Source of the DNA: Thermogemmatispora sp042408735
GTDB lineage: Bacteria; Chloroflexota; Ktedonobacteria; Ktedonobacterales; Ktedonobacteraceae
Direction: 5' to 3'
DNA length: 64,000 nucleotides
Assembly (NCBI RefSeq): GCF_042408735.1
Contig: NZ_JBHOQV010000198.1
Coordinates: forward strand, 37,521 to 101,520
Each line of letters opens with the position of its first letter. Position 1 is the first letter of the stretch. The notes under the pieces are model-generated. The model had not been told where the DNA came from. It saw nothing but the letters and a program-made list of their open reading frames with translations, and ran no database searches. Of this stretch, positions 8,977-18,116 are shown piece by piece. Made by a program: the position numbers and the translations under genes.

Positions 8977-9005
8977 TTGCAAACACACTCATTCGTAGAT
9001 ATAAT
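8977..9005 (+). promoter_or_regulatory. Near-consensus promoter of the tcmP-like gene
   Basis: TTGCAA (8977-8982), a 17-base spacer and TATAAT (9000-9005) lie in an AT-rich patch between the radical-SAM gene and the tcmP-like gene. The transcript would begin near 9012 and have a leader of about 135 bases. Confidence 0.75.
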
Positions 9006-9146
9006 TAAATATAAGATAATCGAAGGATAGTGCTATTTTACTGAAAAATAAAGACAAACCACGGAGGTCGGCGTCTCACCTGTGCTGGGGGGGCTGGCTC
9101 TCTTCGAGCGCCGCAGGCTAACCAACCAGTCAGAAAGGAGAAGGCC

Positions 9147-10253
9147 ATGACGGCCCCACGGTCGACGATTTGGAAGCTAGAGGATCATACTCTGGCGAAG
9201 CACATCATTCTGAGGAAGTATCTCGGTGCCTGGCTACCTATTCTTATCCGTAAGGGGACCAGTGGGCTGCTGGTTGATGGCTTTGCAGGCCCAGGGGAGT
9301 ACATAGGCGGAGAGATCGGTTCGCCGTTGATTATGCTCAATGCCTATCAGGGCCATCGCGCTCATTCCATACGACAGGGCAGGGTGAAGTTCTTCTTTGT
9401 GGAGCGAGATCCCCATCGCTCTGCTCACCTTCGACTGAAGATACAGGCCCACCTCCAGAGCCAGCCGCTTCCTCCAACAGCAACTTACGAGATTCATACG
9501 GGCACCTTTGTGGATGCGATGAGGGATCTTCTGCGCAACCTGGCCTGTGGGCGCGAGCATTACGATGCTATGTTTGTTTTTATCGATCCATTCGGCTACT
9601 CTCATGCTCCAATGGATATTATTTGTCAATTGATGAGATATCCTCGTTGTGAGGTCTTGATTACCTTCATGTATGAAGAAATCGATCGCTTTTTGAAGCG
9701 CAATTGCCAGGCTCAGTCGGTCCATTATGACCAGCTCTTTGGCACCTCCGAGTGGCGGACGATTGCTCTCGATTGCCAGGATGCGCGGACGCGCCAGCAG
9801 CAACTGCACAATCTCTATCGTCAGCAGCTCTTGAGCGTTGCGGGCGCCCGCTATGTACGCTCGTTTTGTATGCTCAATAAGAGAAATAAAACCGATTATT
9901 TTCTTTTCTTCGCCACCAGGCACCGGCTGGGAATGAAGAATATGAAGCGAGCCATGTGGGAAGTTGATCCTACAGGCAACTTTGTTTTCTCCGACTGCAC
10001 TGGTCTGGCGCAGAGCTTTCTTCTCCAGAATGATTCTCCGCCCATCCTGGCTCAGATGCTCTACGAGCGCTTTCGAGGAAAGTTGGTTGCTCTTGACGAT
10101 ATCGAAGAGTATGTTATAGCCGATACTCCCTTCTTCAAATACAAGTCGAGCCTGAAACTACTGGAACAAGAAGGGCTGATAGAGGTCTACGGCCCGGAAG
10201 GAAGAAAGAAAGGTACCTACGCCGATTTAGCCATGACTATCCTGTTTCGCTAA
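9147..10253 (+). CDS. tcmP: Three-Cys-motif partner protein, TcmP-like
   Basis: A 368-aa protein that I recognise as TcmP-like from the start WKLEDHTLAKHIILRKYLGAW followed by LLVDGFAGPGEY, FVERDP, and AMFVFIDPFGYSHAPMDII. The VDGFAGPG and DPFG segments resemble the SAM-binding and catalytic motifs of class I methyltransferases, so it may be a methyltransferase relative. A winged-helix-like end is suggested by VALDDIEEYVIADTPFFKYKSSLKLLEQEGLIEV. AAAGGAG lies before the ATG. TcmP proteins are, from memory, encoded next to proteins with a CxxxCxxC motif; here the neighbour is an SPL-like radical SAM protein rather than the usual Gp37/Gp68 type. The biochemical role is not known to me. Confidence 0.8.
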   Translation: MTAPRSTIWKLEDHTLAKHIILRKYLGAWLPILIRKGTSGLLVDGFAGPGEYIGGEIGSPLIMLNAYQGHRAHSIRQGRVKFFFVERDPHRSAHLRLKIQAHLQSQPLPPTATYEIHTGTFVDAMRDLLRNLACGREHYDAMFVFIDPFGYSHAPMDIICQLMRYPRCEVLITFMYEEIDRFLKRNCQAQSVHYDQLFGTSEWRTIALDCQDARTRQQQLHNLYRQQLLSVAGARYVRSFCMLNKRNKTDYFLFFATRHRLGMKNMKRAMWEVDPTGNFVFSDCTGLAQSFLLQNDSPPILAQMLYERFRGKLVALDDIEEYVIADTPFFKYKSSLKLLEQEGLIEVYGPEGRKKGTYADLAMTILFR

Positions 10254-10352
10254 GTTCTGACCGAGCTTGGGCTAAACGGGCTTGCCTCGCTTTGCCGCCC
10301 TGCTGCTCGTTGGTCTTACCTCAGTCCGGTGCGCCGACAGGCCAGTAAGTCA

Positions 10353-11575
10353 GTGACTACTCCCCACGCCTGGAGGCGGGGGCTTCTAGGGGCAAACCCA
10401 CGCTCTGTAGCCCCAGAGCTTTGATGTTTCTCGCCGCATTGAGGTCGCGATCCAGTTGAGCATGACAGCAGGGACACTCGAAGAGGCGCTGGTCAAGCGG
10501 CATCTTCTGGCGATGTCCACACACGCTGCATGTCTGACTCGTATAGGCCGGGTTGACTTTGACAAAGGTCCTACCAGCCTCTTCCGCTTTGTAGAACAAT
10601 TGGTCAAAGAACTGGCTCCATGCAGCATCGCTGATGCTCTTGGCCAGACAATGGTGGTGAACCATGCGGTTCACGTGCAAGTCTTCAACGGCGATGAAGC
10701 CGGAGGCGTTGACGATCTGACGGCTGAGCTGGTGCGTGAAGTTCTTGCGCCGGAAGGCAATCCGCTCATGCACACGGGCAATGACTTGGCGGTGCTGGCG
10801 TCTCTCAGGCGTTCCCTCTGCCAGCCGGCTGTGTTTGCGTTGCACTTTGGCAAGAGCGCGTTCTTCTTGCCGGAAGAAACGGGGAGCAGCAATGGCTGTC
10901 CCATCCGAGAGAGTGGCAAAGGTGTGGAGTCCCACATCGATCCCGACCTGATGGGGGTTCTCAGGGAGTCTTTCCGGCTCACACTCCACCGAGAACGCAG
11001 CATACCACTTGCCTGTCGAAGAGCGGCGGATGGTCAGCGTCTGGATCTTGCCTCTCAAGGGGCGGTGTAAGACGATCTTGATATGCCCGATCCCAGAGGC
11101 GTAGAGTTTCCCTTGTTCATCGAGCCGGAAGCCGGATTGGGGGTAGGTGAAGCTATCGTAGCGGTTTCGGCCCTTGAAGCGAGGATAGCCCGGCTTCTCG
11201 CCGGCTTTGACCCGCCGGAAGAAAGCTTTGAACGCCAGATCAAGGCGGACTGCAACATTCTGCAATACCTGAGAATGCACACTGGCAAGCGAGGGGCGTT
11301 GTTGTTTGAGTACGGGCAACGTGTTGATCTGCTGATACAGGCTCAGCCCCTTGCCGGTTTGCTCATAGACCTTCTTGCGCTGTTCAAGCAAGTGATTATA
11401 GAGCCACCGGCACTCGTCCAGGGTGGCTTGCAGCAAGGTGGCTTGTTTCTTGGTGGGATAGATCCGGTACACAAACATTTTATGCATAGCTGCGTGGTAG
11501 CACAAACGCATCAATGACTCAAGCGTGGCCATTCATCCCCATCCTTGAAAGCAGGGGTCTTCTGGCCGCTTCTGA
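10353..11575 (-). mobile_element. Lone-tnpB insertion element, IS200/IS605 superfamily (IS1341 type)
   Basis: The tnpB gene is flanked by ends typical of this superfamily. Downstream, CCCCACGCC/GGCGGGGGC arms (10362-10383, one mismatch) form a hairpin closed by AGTAGTCAC on the minus strand (10353-10361). Upstream lies a smaller hairpin (CCCC at 11537, GGGG at 11554). No tnpA transposase is present, so movement would need one in trans. The left boundary is approximate. The 3' end of tnpB and the right end would encode the guide (omega) RNA, with the guide read from the flank below 10353 (inference). Confidence 0.75.
10357..11487 (-). CDS. tnpB: RNA-guided endonuclease TnpB (OrfB)
   Basis: A full-length 376-aa TnpB. 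RuvC-like catalytic motifs are all present: GIDVGL (Asp184), AVEDL (Glu268) and DRDLNAARN (Asp346/348), with a zinc-ribbon CSVCG...CPCC between the last two (Cys320, 323, 338, 341). The N-terminal HKMFVYRIYPTKKQ and DECRWLYNHLL are typical. I prefer the ATG at 11487 over the upstream ATG at 11532 because HKMFVYRIYP is where the family begins; no RBS is obvious. The stop overlaps the right-end AGTAGTCAC. It probably acts as an omega-RNA-guided nuclease that helps retain the element. It looks intact. Confidence 0.92.
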   Translation of the reverse strand: MHKMFVYRIYPTKKQATLLQATLDECRWLYNHLLEQRKKVYEQTGKGLSLYQQINTLPVLKQQRPSLASVHSQVLQNVAVRLDLAFKAFFRRVKAGEKPGYPRFKGRNRYDSFTYPQSGFRLDEQGKLYASGIGHIKIVLHRPLRGKIQTLTIRRSSTGKWYAAFSVECEPERLPENPHQVGIDVGLHTFATLSDGTAIAAPRFFRQEERALAKVQRKHSRLAEGTPERRQHRQVIARVHERIAFRRKNFTHQLSRQIVNASGFIAVEDLHVNRMVHHHCLAKSISDAAWSQFFDQLFYKAEEAGRTFVKVNPAYTSQTCSVCGHRQKMPLDQRLFECPCCHAQLDRDLNAARNIKALGLQSVGLPLEAPASRRGE

Positions 11576-11835
11576 TAAGAACTGGGAGGCGCCGGCATAT
11601 GTTATCCTTCTCTCCGTGAGAGGCGTATTGGCAGCTCTCCCTCCCCCTCTGCGCAAGGCCAGCTTGTCGTCTGAATTGCCAGGCCCAGCGTGAAGCGGGC
11701 GGCTCAGATTCTGCCAGCATCCTTATCGGGAGGAAGCAGAGAGCGCTAGCCGTCAGGGTCGACCGACAGCCTCAGACAGGCCTTTTCGCCTGAGCAAAGC
11801 CCTGCTCTGTATCTGGAGAGAAAGGAGCGTCGACG

Positions 11836-12654
11836 ATGACCGAAGCCGATCGCGCTGGCGACCGGATTGAGCGCACCATTGAAGTTCAAGGCATAGCCAC
11901 CCATCTCTTTGAGGCCGGTCCTTCTGCTGCCCCGCCGTTGCTCTATCTACATGGCACCCATCTTGGCAACCTCTGGCTCGATTACCATCGACTGCTTGCT
12001 CGAGACTTTCATCTGTTTGCCCCCGACATTCCCGGGTTTGGCCTCAGCGAGCGGCCAGACTGGATGCGTGATATGAGCGACTACGTGCTCTGCTTCCGCG
12101 ACCTCATGGCGGCCCTGGGTCTTGAGCGGGCCGCTCTGGTCGGCCACTCGCTCGGCGGCTGGATGGCTGCCGAAATCGCTGTCTGGTATCCGGAGCGCGT
12201 CAGCAAGCTGGTCCTCTCGAACGCCGCGGGCTTGCGTCTCAAAGGGGTGCCGATGGCCGACTTCTTTGCTCTCAGCCCGCAGCGGCTGCTAGAGACCTGC
12301 TTCGAGAACCTGGCGGCTGCCGCCCCGCTGATCCCGCCTGAGATCAACACCGACTACTTTGTCCGCCTCTACGCCGAGCGAACCACGCTGGCCGCCCTGG
12401 CCTGGAACCCGCACTACGACCCCAGACTAGGACGTCGTCTGCAGAGGCTCCGGTGCCCGACCCTGGTGATCTGGGGAGCACTCGATCGTCTCATTCCGCC
12501 CGCCTATGGCCAGGAGTGGCAGCGTCTCATTCCTGGTGCACAGCTTGTGGTGCTCGAAGGCACCGGCCACATGCCTATGTTTGAGCTGCCTCAGCAATGG
12601 GCCGATCCCATCTGCTCGTTCCTCCAGGAGTCACAGGAGGTAAAGCCCGCATGA
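11836..12654 (+). CDS. Alpha/beta-fold hydrolase
   Basis: A 272-aa cytoplasmic hydrolase with the complete catalytic set: oxyanion segment LLYLHGTHLGN, nucleophile elbow GHSLGG, acid in VIWGALDRLIP and histidine in EGTGHMPMFE. AAAGGAG precedes the ATG. The stop overlaps the start of the flavin-dependent oxidoreductase gene by four bases (ATGA), so the two are translationally coupled and probably act on the same small molecule. Substrate unknown; esterase, C-C hydrolase or haloalkane-type activity are all possible. Confidence 0.9.
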   Translation: MTEADRAGDRIERTIEVQGIATHLFEAGPSAAPPLLYLHGTHLGNLWLDYHRLLARDFHLFAPDIPGFGLSERPDWMRDMSDYVLCFRDLMAALGLERAALVGHSLGGWMAAEIAVWYPERVSKLVLSNAAGLRLKGVPMADFFALSPQRLLETCFENLAAAAPLIPPEINTDYFVRLYAERTTLAALAWNPHYDPRLGRRLQRLRCPTLVIWGALDRLIPPAYGQEWQRLIPGAQLVVLEGTGHMPMFELPQQWADPICSFLQESQEVKPA

Positions 12655-13853
12655 GCCGTCCTCGACTGACCTTTCACTACTTCCATCTGATGCCCTGGCC
12701 CGATCTGCCGCCCGACTTCGACGAAAAGTATGACTCGGCCTGGGTGACGTTGCCCAACAGCATCTACGATCCCGAGAAGGGTCACGCCCTCTACAACCGC
12801 TACTTTGATGAGCTGGAGCGCGCCGACAAGCTCGGCTGGGACAGCGTCTGCGTCAACGAGCACCATCAGAACGCCTACGGCACCATGCCCTCGCCCAATA
12901 TCATGGCGGCGGTGCTTACCCAGCGCATCAAGCGAGCCAGGATCGGCATCATCGGCAATGCTCTCCCTCTGCACGATGATCCCCTGCGGGTTGCTGAGGA
13001 GATCGCCATGCTCGATGTCATCAGCGGTGGGCGCATCATCTCCGGCTTTGTGCGCGGCACCGGCATGGAATACTTTAGCTACAATATCAATCCGGCGCTC
13101 AGTCGCGAGCGCATGAACGAGGCCCATGACCTCATCATCCAGGCCTGGACTCGGCCCGGCCCCTTTAGCTTTGAGGGCGAGCACTACAACTATCGCTACG
13201 TCAATATCTGGCCGCGGCCCCTGCAGAAGCCGCATCCGCCAATCTGGCTGCCCGGCACTGCCAGCCTGGAGACCATCGACTTCGCCGCCGCCCATCGCTA
13301 TCCTTACATGACCGTCTTTATGCCGATGGAGCAGCGCAAGCGGGCCTACGAGCTGTATCGCCGCCTGGCCGAGGAGAAATATGGCTACGAAGCTCAGCCC
13401 GAGCAACTGGCTTTCTGTGTGCCTATTGCCATTGCCGAAACGGATGATCTGGCTATGAAAGAGGGCGAGCGCTACATGATGTGGCTCTTTCAGAAGGCCA
13501 TGAAGGTGCCGACGGAGTTCTTTATGCCGCCAGGCTACATGAGTCTGCGCAGCATTCGGGCGGCTATAGAGAACCGCGCTAGTTTTGGCTTTGGCAACAC
13601 GACCTTTAAAGAGCTGGTTGAGCAGGGGGTGGTCATTGCCGGTAGCCCGGCGACCGTCATCGAGAAGCTAAGCTACTATACGGAGGTGCTGCATGCCGGT
13701 ATGCTGGTGACCGGCGGTTGCACCGATGGTATGCCCGATTACCTAGTGCTCAAGCATCAGGAGATGATGGCCAGGGAGGTTATGCCCTACTTCCGTCGCC
13801 AGGAGGAGCCGCCGGAACCACCTCCGCTTGAGACCGCTGGTCGGCGGTCCTGA
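12651..13853 (+). CDS. LLM-class flavin-dependent oxidoreductase
   Basis: A 400-aa luciferase-like monooxygenase-fold protein. Recognisable parts are VNEHHQNAYGTMPSPNIMAAVLTQRIKRARIGIIGNALPLHDDPLRVAEEIAMLDVISGGR, the classic bacterial-luciferase-like core, followed by IWPRPLQKPHPPIWLPG. It would use reduced flavin to oxidise a small organic substrate. The ATG at 12651 overlaps the hydrolase stop and has GGAGG about 11 bases upstream; the open frame continues 18 codons higher inside the hydrolase. A monooxygenase plus hydrolase pair suggests stepwise breakdown of one compound (inference). Confidence 0.92.
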   Translation: MSRPRLTFHYFHLMPWPDLPPDFDEKYDSAWVTLPNSIYDPEKGHALYNRYFDELERADKLGWDSVCVNEHHQNAYGTMPSPNIMAAVLTQRIKRARIGIIGNALPLHDDPLRVAEEIAMLDVISGGRIISGFVRGTGMEYFSYNINPALSRERMNEAHDLIIQAWTRPGPFSFEGEHYNYRYVNIWPRPLQKPHPPIWLPGTASLETIDFAAAHRYPYMTVFMPMEQRKRAYELYRRLAEEKYGYEAQPEQLAFCVPIAIAETDDLAMKEGERYMMWLFQKAMKVPTEFFMPPGYMSLRSIRAAIENRASFGFGNTTFKELVEQGVVIAGSPATVIEKLSYYTEVLHAGMLVTGGCTDGMPDYLVLKHQEMMAREVMPYFRRQEEPPEPPPLETAGRRS

Positions 13854-14916
13854 GTGCCCGCCAGCCTCTGGTCCCCGCCGAGAGGCCGGGCAGGGGGAGA
13901 GCGCTGAGAGACTCTAGAGGCGGTCGCACTGGGGCAGCCCGCCGACCAGTACTTTCGGACAGAGCTGTCAGCTTGCAGGCGCCCCGGCGTGTTCTCCTCA
14001 TAGAGAAGGATCAATCTTAGGCGTGTAACCCGCCCTGCCTGCAACTAGACGTGGCCTGACATGGCCTGAGAGTGGCAGGCGGCAAGGAGGAGATTGGATG
14101 TGTTCGCAGCGACTGCGCCGCCGCTCTGGCTGAAACAGAAGCTGCCGCGGCTGGTTTGTCCACGCTGCGCTGCACGTCAAGCAGCCGCCCTATCAAACCC
14201 GCCGCAGCAGAGTGGCCTTTCGCCAGCGTCGTCCGAGGAGCAGGCTGCTCCCGGCAATGGCGGTTCGTGCAAGGTAGCACCCAGGCAGGACCAGTCTGAG
14301 CAGACTGAGCAGACTGCGGGGAAGGAGTCCTGAAAGCGCCAAAGCGGAGCTAAGGCCGCTAAACTCAACTCGTCCTTCCTGGCGAAGGTGTTCTCTCTTG
14401 CTTTCTTTTGGGTCAGGCTACCTGGCCAGGTCCCGGCTCCCGTGGTAGACCCGGCGACCGGCCGGGCAGCCTGACCGCTTCTGCCATCCTCTGGTAGTCA
14501 CCCTGTTCTTTATCTCTCTGCTCTCGTTCCTCCCTTTCCTTTCCTTTTCCGGACAACTGTGGCGCTCTCCTCCTCCCTTCCCTATCTTGCTTGCCTGCAG
14601 AGGTGATCCCTGCTCGGCGCATTGCCCCGGTGGTGGCCGGTGCGGAAGGGCGCAGGCTGAGGGAGCTGATCGCTCGCTGAAAGGGGCTGGAGAGATACCG
14701 AGCGAGACCTGAGCCGCCAGGGCAGTTCCTGAGCTGAGCCGGCTACTCTGCCTCTCTTCCTGGAACCCTCCCCTCCCTCCCAGCGGGCCCGTCCCAGTGC
14801 GCGGTGCCCTTCGCGATCTCCGGCCCCTCGGCGAGACTGACGGGCAGGCCAGTATGAGCCTCCGGCCAATGGGCAAGGGCCAGGCGGCTCCTCAATCGCC
14901 GGGATGCGCCGTGGTC
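13854..14916. other. Gene-free GC-rich stretch of about 1.06 kb
   Basis: Lies between two convergent genes. Several open frames exist on both strands, but all are of the compositional kind (Arg/Ala/Pro rich), overlap one another and lack clear ribosome sites. It contains a tandem GAGCAGACT pair near 14290 and a pyrimidine-rich minisatellite-like tract near 14500-14560. No tRNA or strong terminator is seen. Confidence 0.5.
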
Positions 14917-16158
14917 TTATTTTTGCCCATAAACTACGTAATATTGATACTCTATCTGTAAAATTTCCATTTCTCGATTTATCTCATTTAATACCATATT
15001 GAATTGCTCTTCCTCGATATTGAGTTGTTGCTGCAAGAGGGGGAAGAGGCCCGGAAAGGTAGCCATCAGGTTCTTCTGGAGCATGACTCCCTCATGGCGG
15101 CCCCAGGGGCCGACCGGCACGCTCAGGGTTTCCAGACGGACGTGATGCAGGCCGAGGTTTTGGAAAAGGTTGCCCAGGCGATCGACGATGGCCGGGTCGT
15201 AGCCGGCCCGCTTGCTAGCCTGGCGGTACCACTCGATGAAGAGCCTGAGGGCGGGGCCGGCGTTCACAAAGGTATCCCCTCCCTCGAACAGCTCGATCCA
15301 GCCGCCGGGGGCAGTTACCCGCAGCAGCTCCTGCAAAAGGGAGGGCCAGCGGTTAGCCGGAATGCCCATAGCGAGCAGGCGCTGATGGACGTAGTCAAAG
15401 GTATGCCCGGGGAAGGGCAGACCCGCAAGGACATTGCCCTGCAGGAAAGTCACGTTCGGGGGCAGCTTCTGTGCTGGCGTTGACCACTCCAGATCGATCC
15501 CATAGACGCGCGCTTCCCGGAAAGCTCGCGCCATCTCAATGACCCAGCGCCCGGTACCACAGCCGACGTCGAGGATGGATCGCACTCGCTCCTTGTCGAG
15601 CGGCGCCAGGTAGTTACTTTTGAGGACGTGCTTGAGGTAGTAGTGCTGAAAGTCCAGTCGATTGGCCTCGATAAGGTCTTTCGGCAGAAGATAGTCCGTG
15701 TCGATCAGGTAGCGCCTGGCAATAGTGGGCGCCGCAGGGGACTGGGGAAGTCGGACGGTGGGGTGCTGCTCTATGGTCTGCTGCTGAGCAAAGGCCCTGC
15801 CTATGCCCACCGAGGCCATCCGGCCCGTGACCGCCTGGACCTGAGCCTGCCCGTTCCCTCTACTTCCTGCCTCGGTCACCGAACAACCTCCCCGGTTGCC
15901 AACCGCCGCGCTGACCAGCTCTCCTGGAGCGCTCAGCGGCCTGGGAGTGGCCGTGTCGGGGGGTACTGCCCAGCAAGACAGGAAGGCCGCCGTCCCTGTG
16001 CTCCTACTGGCGTTCAGGACCTGTCCTGGATGAGCCTGCGCCGGCTGCTGGCTCGCTGCCCCAATCGCTGGCCTCGCCCGCTGTGAGGCCGTCCTCGGCA
16101 GCCAACACGCCTTTCCTCTTCCTCTCCACAACTGCTTCAGCCAATGCAAGATCCTCAT
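14917..16158 (-). CDS. Class I SAM-dependent methyltransferase with long N-terminal extension
   Basis: A 413-aa protein. Residues of about 1-150 are low-complexity and without a visible domain. After these come YLLPKDLIEANRLDFQHYYLKHVL and a Rossmann methyltransferase core: ILDVGCGTGRWVIEMAR (motif I), VYGIDLEW (motif II), NVTFLQGNVLAGLPFPGHTFDYVHQRLL (motif IV) and LLRVTAPGGWIELFE. The ATG at 16158 has GGGAG upstream; a GTG at 16170 is the alternative. Its core is clearly paralogous to the methyltransferase carried by the integrated element (25197-26099). Substrate unknown. Confidence 0.85.
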   Translation of the reverse strand: MRILHWLKQLWRGRGKACWLPRTASQRARPAIGAASQQPAQAHPGQVLNASRSTGTAAFLSCWAVPPDTATPRPLSAPGELVSAAVGNRGGCSVTEAGSRGNGQAQVQAVTGRMASVGIGRAFAQQQTIEQHPTVRLPQSPAAPTIARRYLIDTDYLLPKDLIEANRLDFQHYYLKHVLKSNYLAPLDKERVRSILDVGCGTGRWVIEMARAFREARVYGIDLEWSTPAQKLPPNVTFLQGNVLAGLPFPGHTFDYVHQRLLAMGIPANRWPSLLQELLRVTAPGGWIELFEGGDTFVNAGPALRLFIEWYRQASKRAGYDPAIVDRLGNLFQNLGLHHVRLETLSVPVGPWGRHEGVMLQKNLMATFPGLFPLLQQQLNIEEEQFNMVLNEINREMEILQIEYQYYVVYGQK

Positions 16159-16821
16159 AGATATATACACTCCCTACTATGTTTTTGCTCCTTCTGAGCT
16201 TCATCCAGATCCTCTCTTGTCCTTCGGCAGAGCGCTCTCTTGCCTCTCCCCATTCGTCAACCTGCCGCAGCGCGGCGCTGCCCTGCAGCTTCTTTGCCCT
16301 CGCTCCAACCTCGCCAGCTCGGCTACCCACACAGGTGCTCGCCAGTCGGGTTGGCCTGGGAGACGATTGCAAGTGCTTCTCTATTGTTGTACGTTTTTGC
16401 GAGCCAATTTTTCAAGGCTTCGGCGGCCAATTTTAGACATATTTCCCATTTTTCTTAAGATTTCTTGTGTAATCACCCCAATAAAGAGCCTCCTGAAGAC
16501 GACTGCCACCCTTCTACAATTTTACAGCTCGCCTGGTAAGAAGCGGGCGGTGAAATTGATTATGTATATCTATAAATAGTAGATACCCCGGAGAGGTTCC
16601 CAGAAAGATGCAAAGGAGGTATCGAAAGTAAAAGGTGTTTGAAATGAATGAGTGTGCGCGGGCATCGAGGAAGTGCCGGCTGGCCTGCAGGAGAAGAGCA
16701 GGCTTTTGGTGGTCCGTGGGGGAGGAGTATCGCCTTGCTCTGAGGGGCGGCGGGCGCGGTCGCCTGGTATCTTTCTTTGTGAGAAGCCATGATCGCGCCC
16801 GCACCGTCAGGCAAGCCTTCT
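16159..16821. other. Gene-free stretch of about 660 bases
   Basis: Lies between the methyltransferase start and the end of the DUF2330 gene. The part from 16380 to 16600 is distinctly AT-rich compared with its surroundings and probably carries the promoter of the methyltransferase gene, but no hexamer pair stands out. No convincing ORF or RNA gene. Confidence 0.45.
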
Positions 16822-17970
16822 TTAGGAGCGAGACTGGAAGGACCGTCTGAGACTGCCGCCTCCGTGGGTCCGATGGTGCCAGAAGAAGAGAGCGGCGACG
16901 AGCAGCAGGAAGATGCTCACTTCCAGCAACAGGGGCAGACTGCCCACGGGCAAAGCGGGTAGCCATCCGGGTAGAGCGGCGTTCGCCTGGGACGAGCGCA
17001 GGGGCGGAGTACCGAAGGGAACGCCGTGCAGCAGTCCCGGCTGGGGAGTAACCTGTAGGTCGTAGCTGACCTGGCTTGCTGGGGCCGACAGGCTGAGATA
17101 AGTGAGCCAGCTTCCTGGCCAGACCCAGCTCATATGACGGTCGCTGACCAGGTCGTGATAGAGGGAGGCATTCAGTGGCTCTTGCAGGAGGATCTGCAAA
17201 CCTGGAGCGCCGGGTACCTCGCTGCCTACCGGCGACAGTCCTAGATGGTAAGCCCAGTCACTCGTATAGAGTGGCTGATCGGTCAACAGGAACAGGTCGG
17301 CGTTCACCGTATCGGTCCCGACCGCCAACACCTCTAATGGCACCCACAGCCGAGGCAGGCGCATCGTGATCAACAGCGGCGTGCCGTCTCCCTGGGTCAA
17401 TCCCCGCTGACGGGCCTGCGCGGCATCGAACTGGACGGCCATGAAAAAAGGACTGGCTTGAGCGTAGACCAGCAGGTGGGCCCGTGTCTCCTCGTCAAGC
17501 AGAAAGCCCTGCTGGGTGGCCCAGTCGAGCACCGCCGTGCCGCTCCCCTTGATCACTGTGATGTTGAGAGCCTCGATTTGTGTCTTTTGCACCACCTGCA
17601 CTCCCGCTGCACTCAAGGGCGCGCTCTGTGACTCCACGCCCCGAATCAGGCGCTGCTGAGCCTCGAGAGCCAGGCGCTGCAGGCTCCAGGCCCCGCCCTC
17701 CTGAATGCTGAGCGGAGCCGTTGGCAACGGCACGACCCAGCCGAGGCGACTGGCATCCCCCTGGTAAGCGAAGCTAGTCAGATAATACTCGATGCCCGCG
17801 TGCCAGGCGACCAGGGTAGTTGCCCGTTGCAGGCGGACGCTGCCGTTGGGAGCCAGCAGTCCGCCGCAGGCCAGAGCTGACTCTATCTGCGAAAAAGTCA
17901 GCAGCGAGCAGACTAAAACGGCGAGCAGCCCCTTCCAGAGACGAGACCTTCTTCTGCTTCTTCTTGACAT
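16822..17970 (-). CDS. DUF2330-type secreted/membrane-anchored protein
   Basis: A 382-aa exported protein. A basic start (MSRRSRRRSRLWKGLLAVLVCSLL) and an Ala-Cys-Gly-Gly sequence at the end of the hydrophobic stretch (ALACGG) mark the signal region seen in DUF2330 proteins. The body is beta-rich (LGWVVPLPTAPLSI, GFLLDEETRAHLLVYAQASPFFMAVQFD). A C-terminal membrane helix (LLLEVSIFLLLVAALFFW) is followed by a basic tail, so most of the protein faces outside. AAGGAGGT lies 8 bases before the ATG at 17970. Role unknown. Confidence 0.82.
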   Translation of the reverse strand: MSRRSRRRSRLWKGLLAVLVCSLLTFSQIESALACGGLLAPNGSVRLQRATTLVAWHAGIEYYLTSFAYQGDASRLGWVVPLPTAPLSIQEGGAWSLQRLALEAQQRLIRGVESQSAPLSAAGVQVVQKTQIEALNITVIKGSGTAVLDWATQQGFLLDEETRAHLLVYAQASPFFMAVQFDAAQARQRGLTQGDGTPLLITMRLPRLWVPLEVLAVGTDTVNADLFLLTDQPLYTSDWAYHLGLSPVGSEVPGAPGLQILLQEPLNASLYHDLVSDRHMSWVWPGSWLTYLSLSAPASQVSYDLQVTPQPGLLHGVPFGTPPLRSSQANAALPGWLPALPVGSLPLLLEVSIFLLLVAALFFWHHRTHGGGSLRRSFQSRS

Positions 17971-18116
17971 AGCTGGGCACCTCCTTGGCGGGTAGACTCC
18001 ATCCACCCAGGAGACGAGGCCCGCGCCCTAAAAGTTCCGCTCCTTGCCGGGGTCGCTCGCTCTTCTTCTATAGCATTCTGCCCGTCCTCTTGCTGGCTTC
18101 CCCTGCTCAGCGATGA

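Noticed and set aside
12591..13406. 271-aa minus-strand ORF opposite the LLM oxidoreductase gene
   Set aside because: Antisense shadow of a clearly real gene.
14418..14876. 152-aa minus-strand ORF in the gene-free stretch
   Set aside because: Low-complexity Arg/Ser/Gly composition, no ribosome site, overlaps other frames of equal length.
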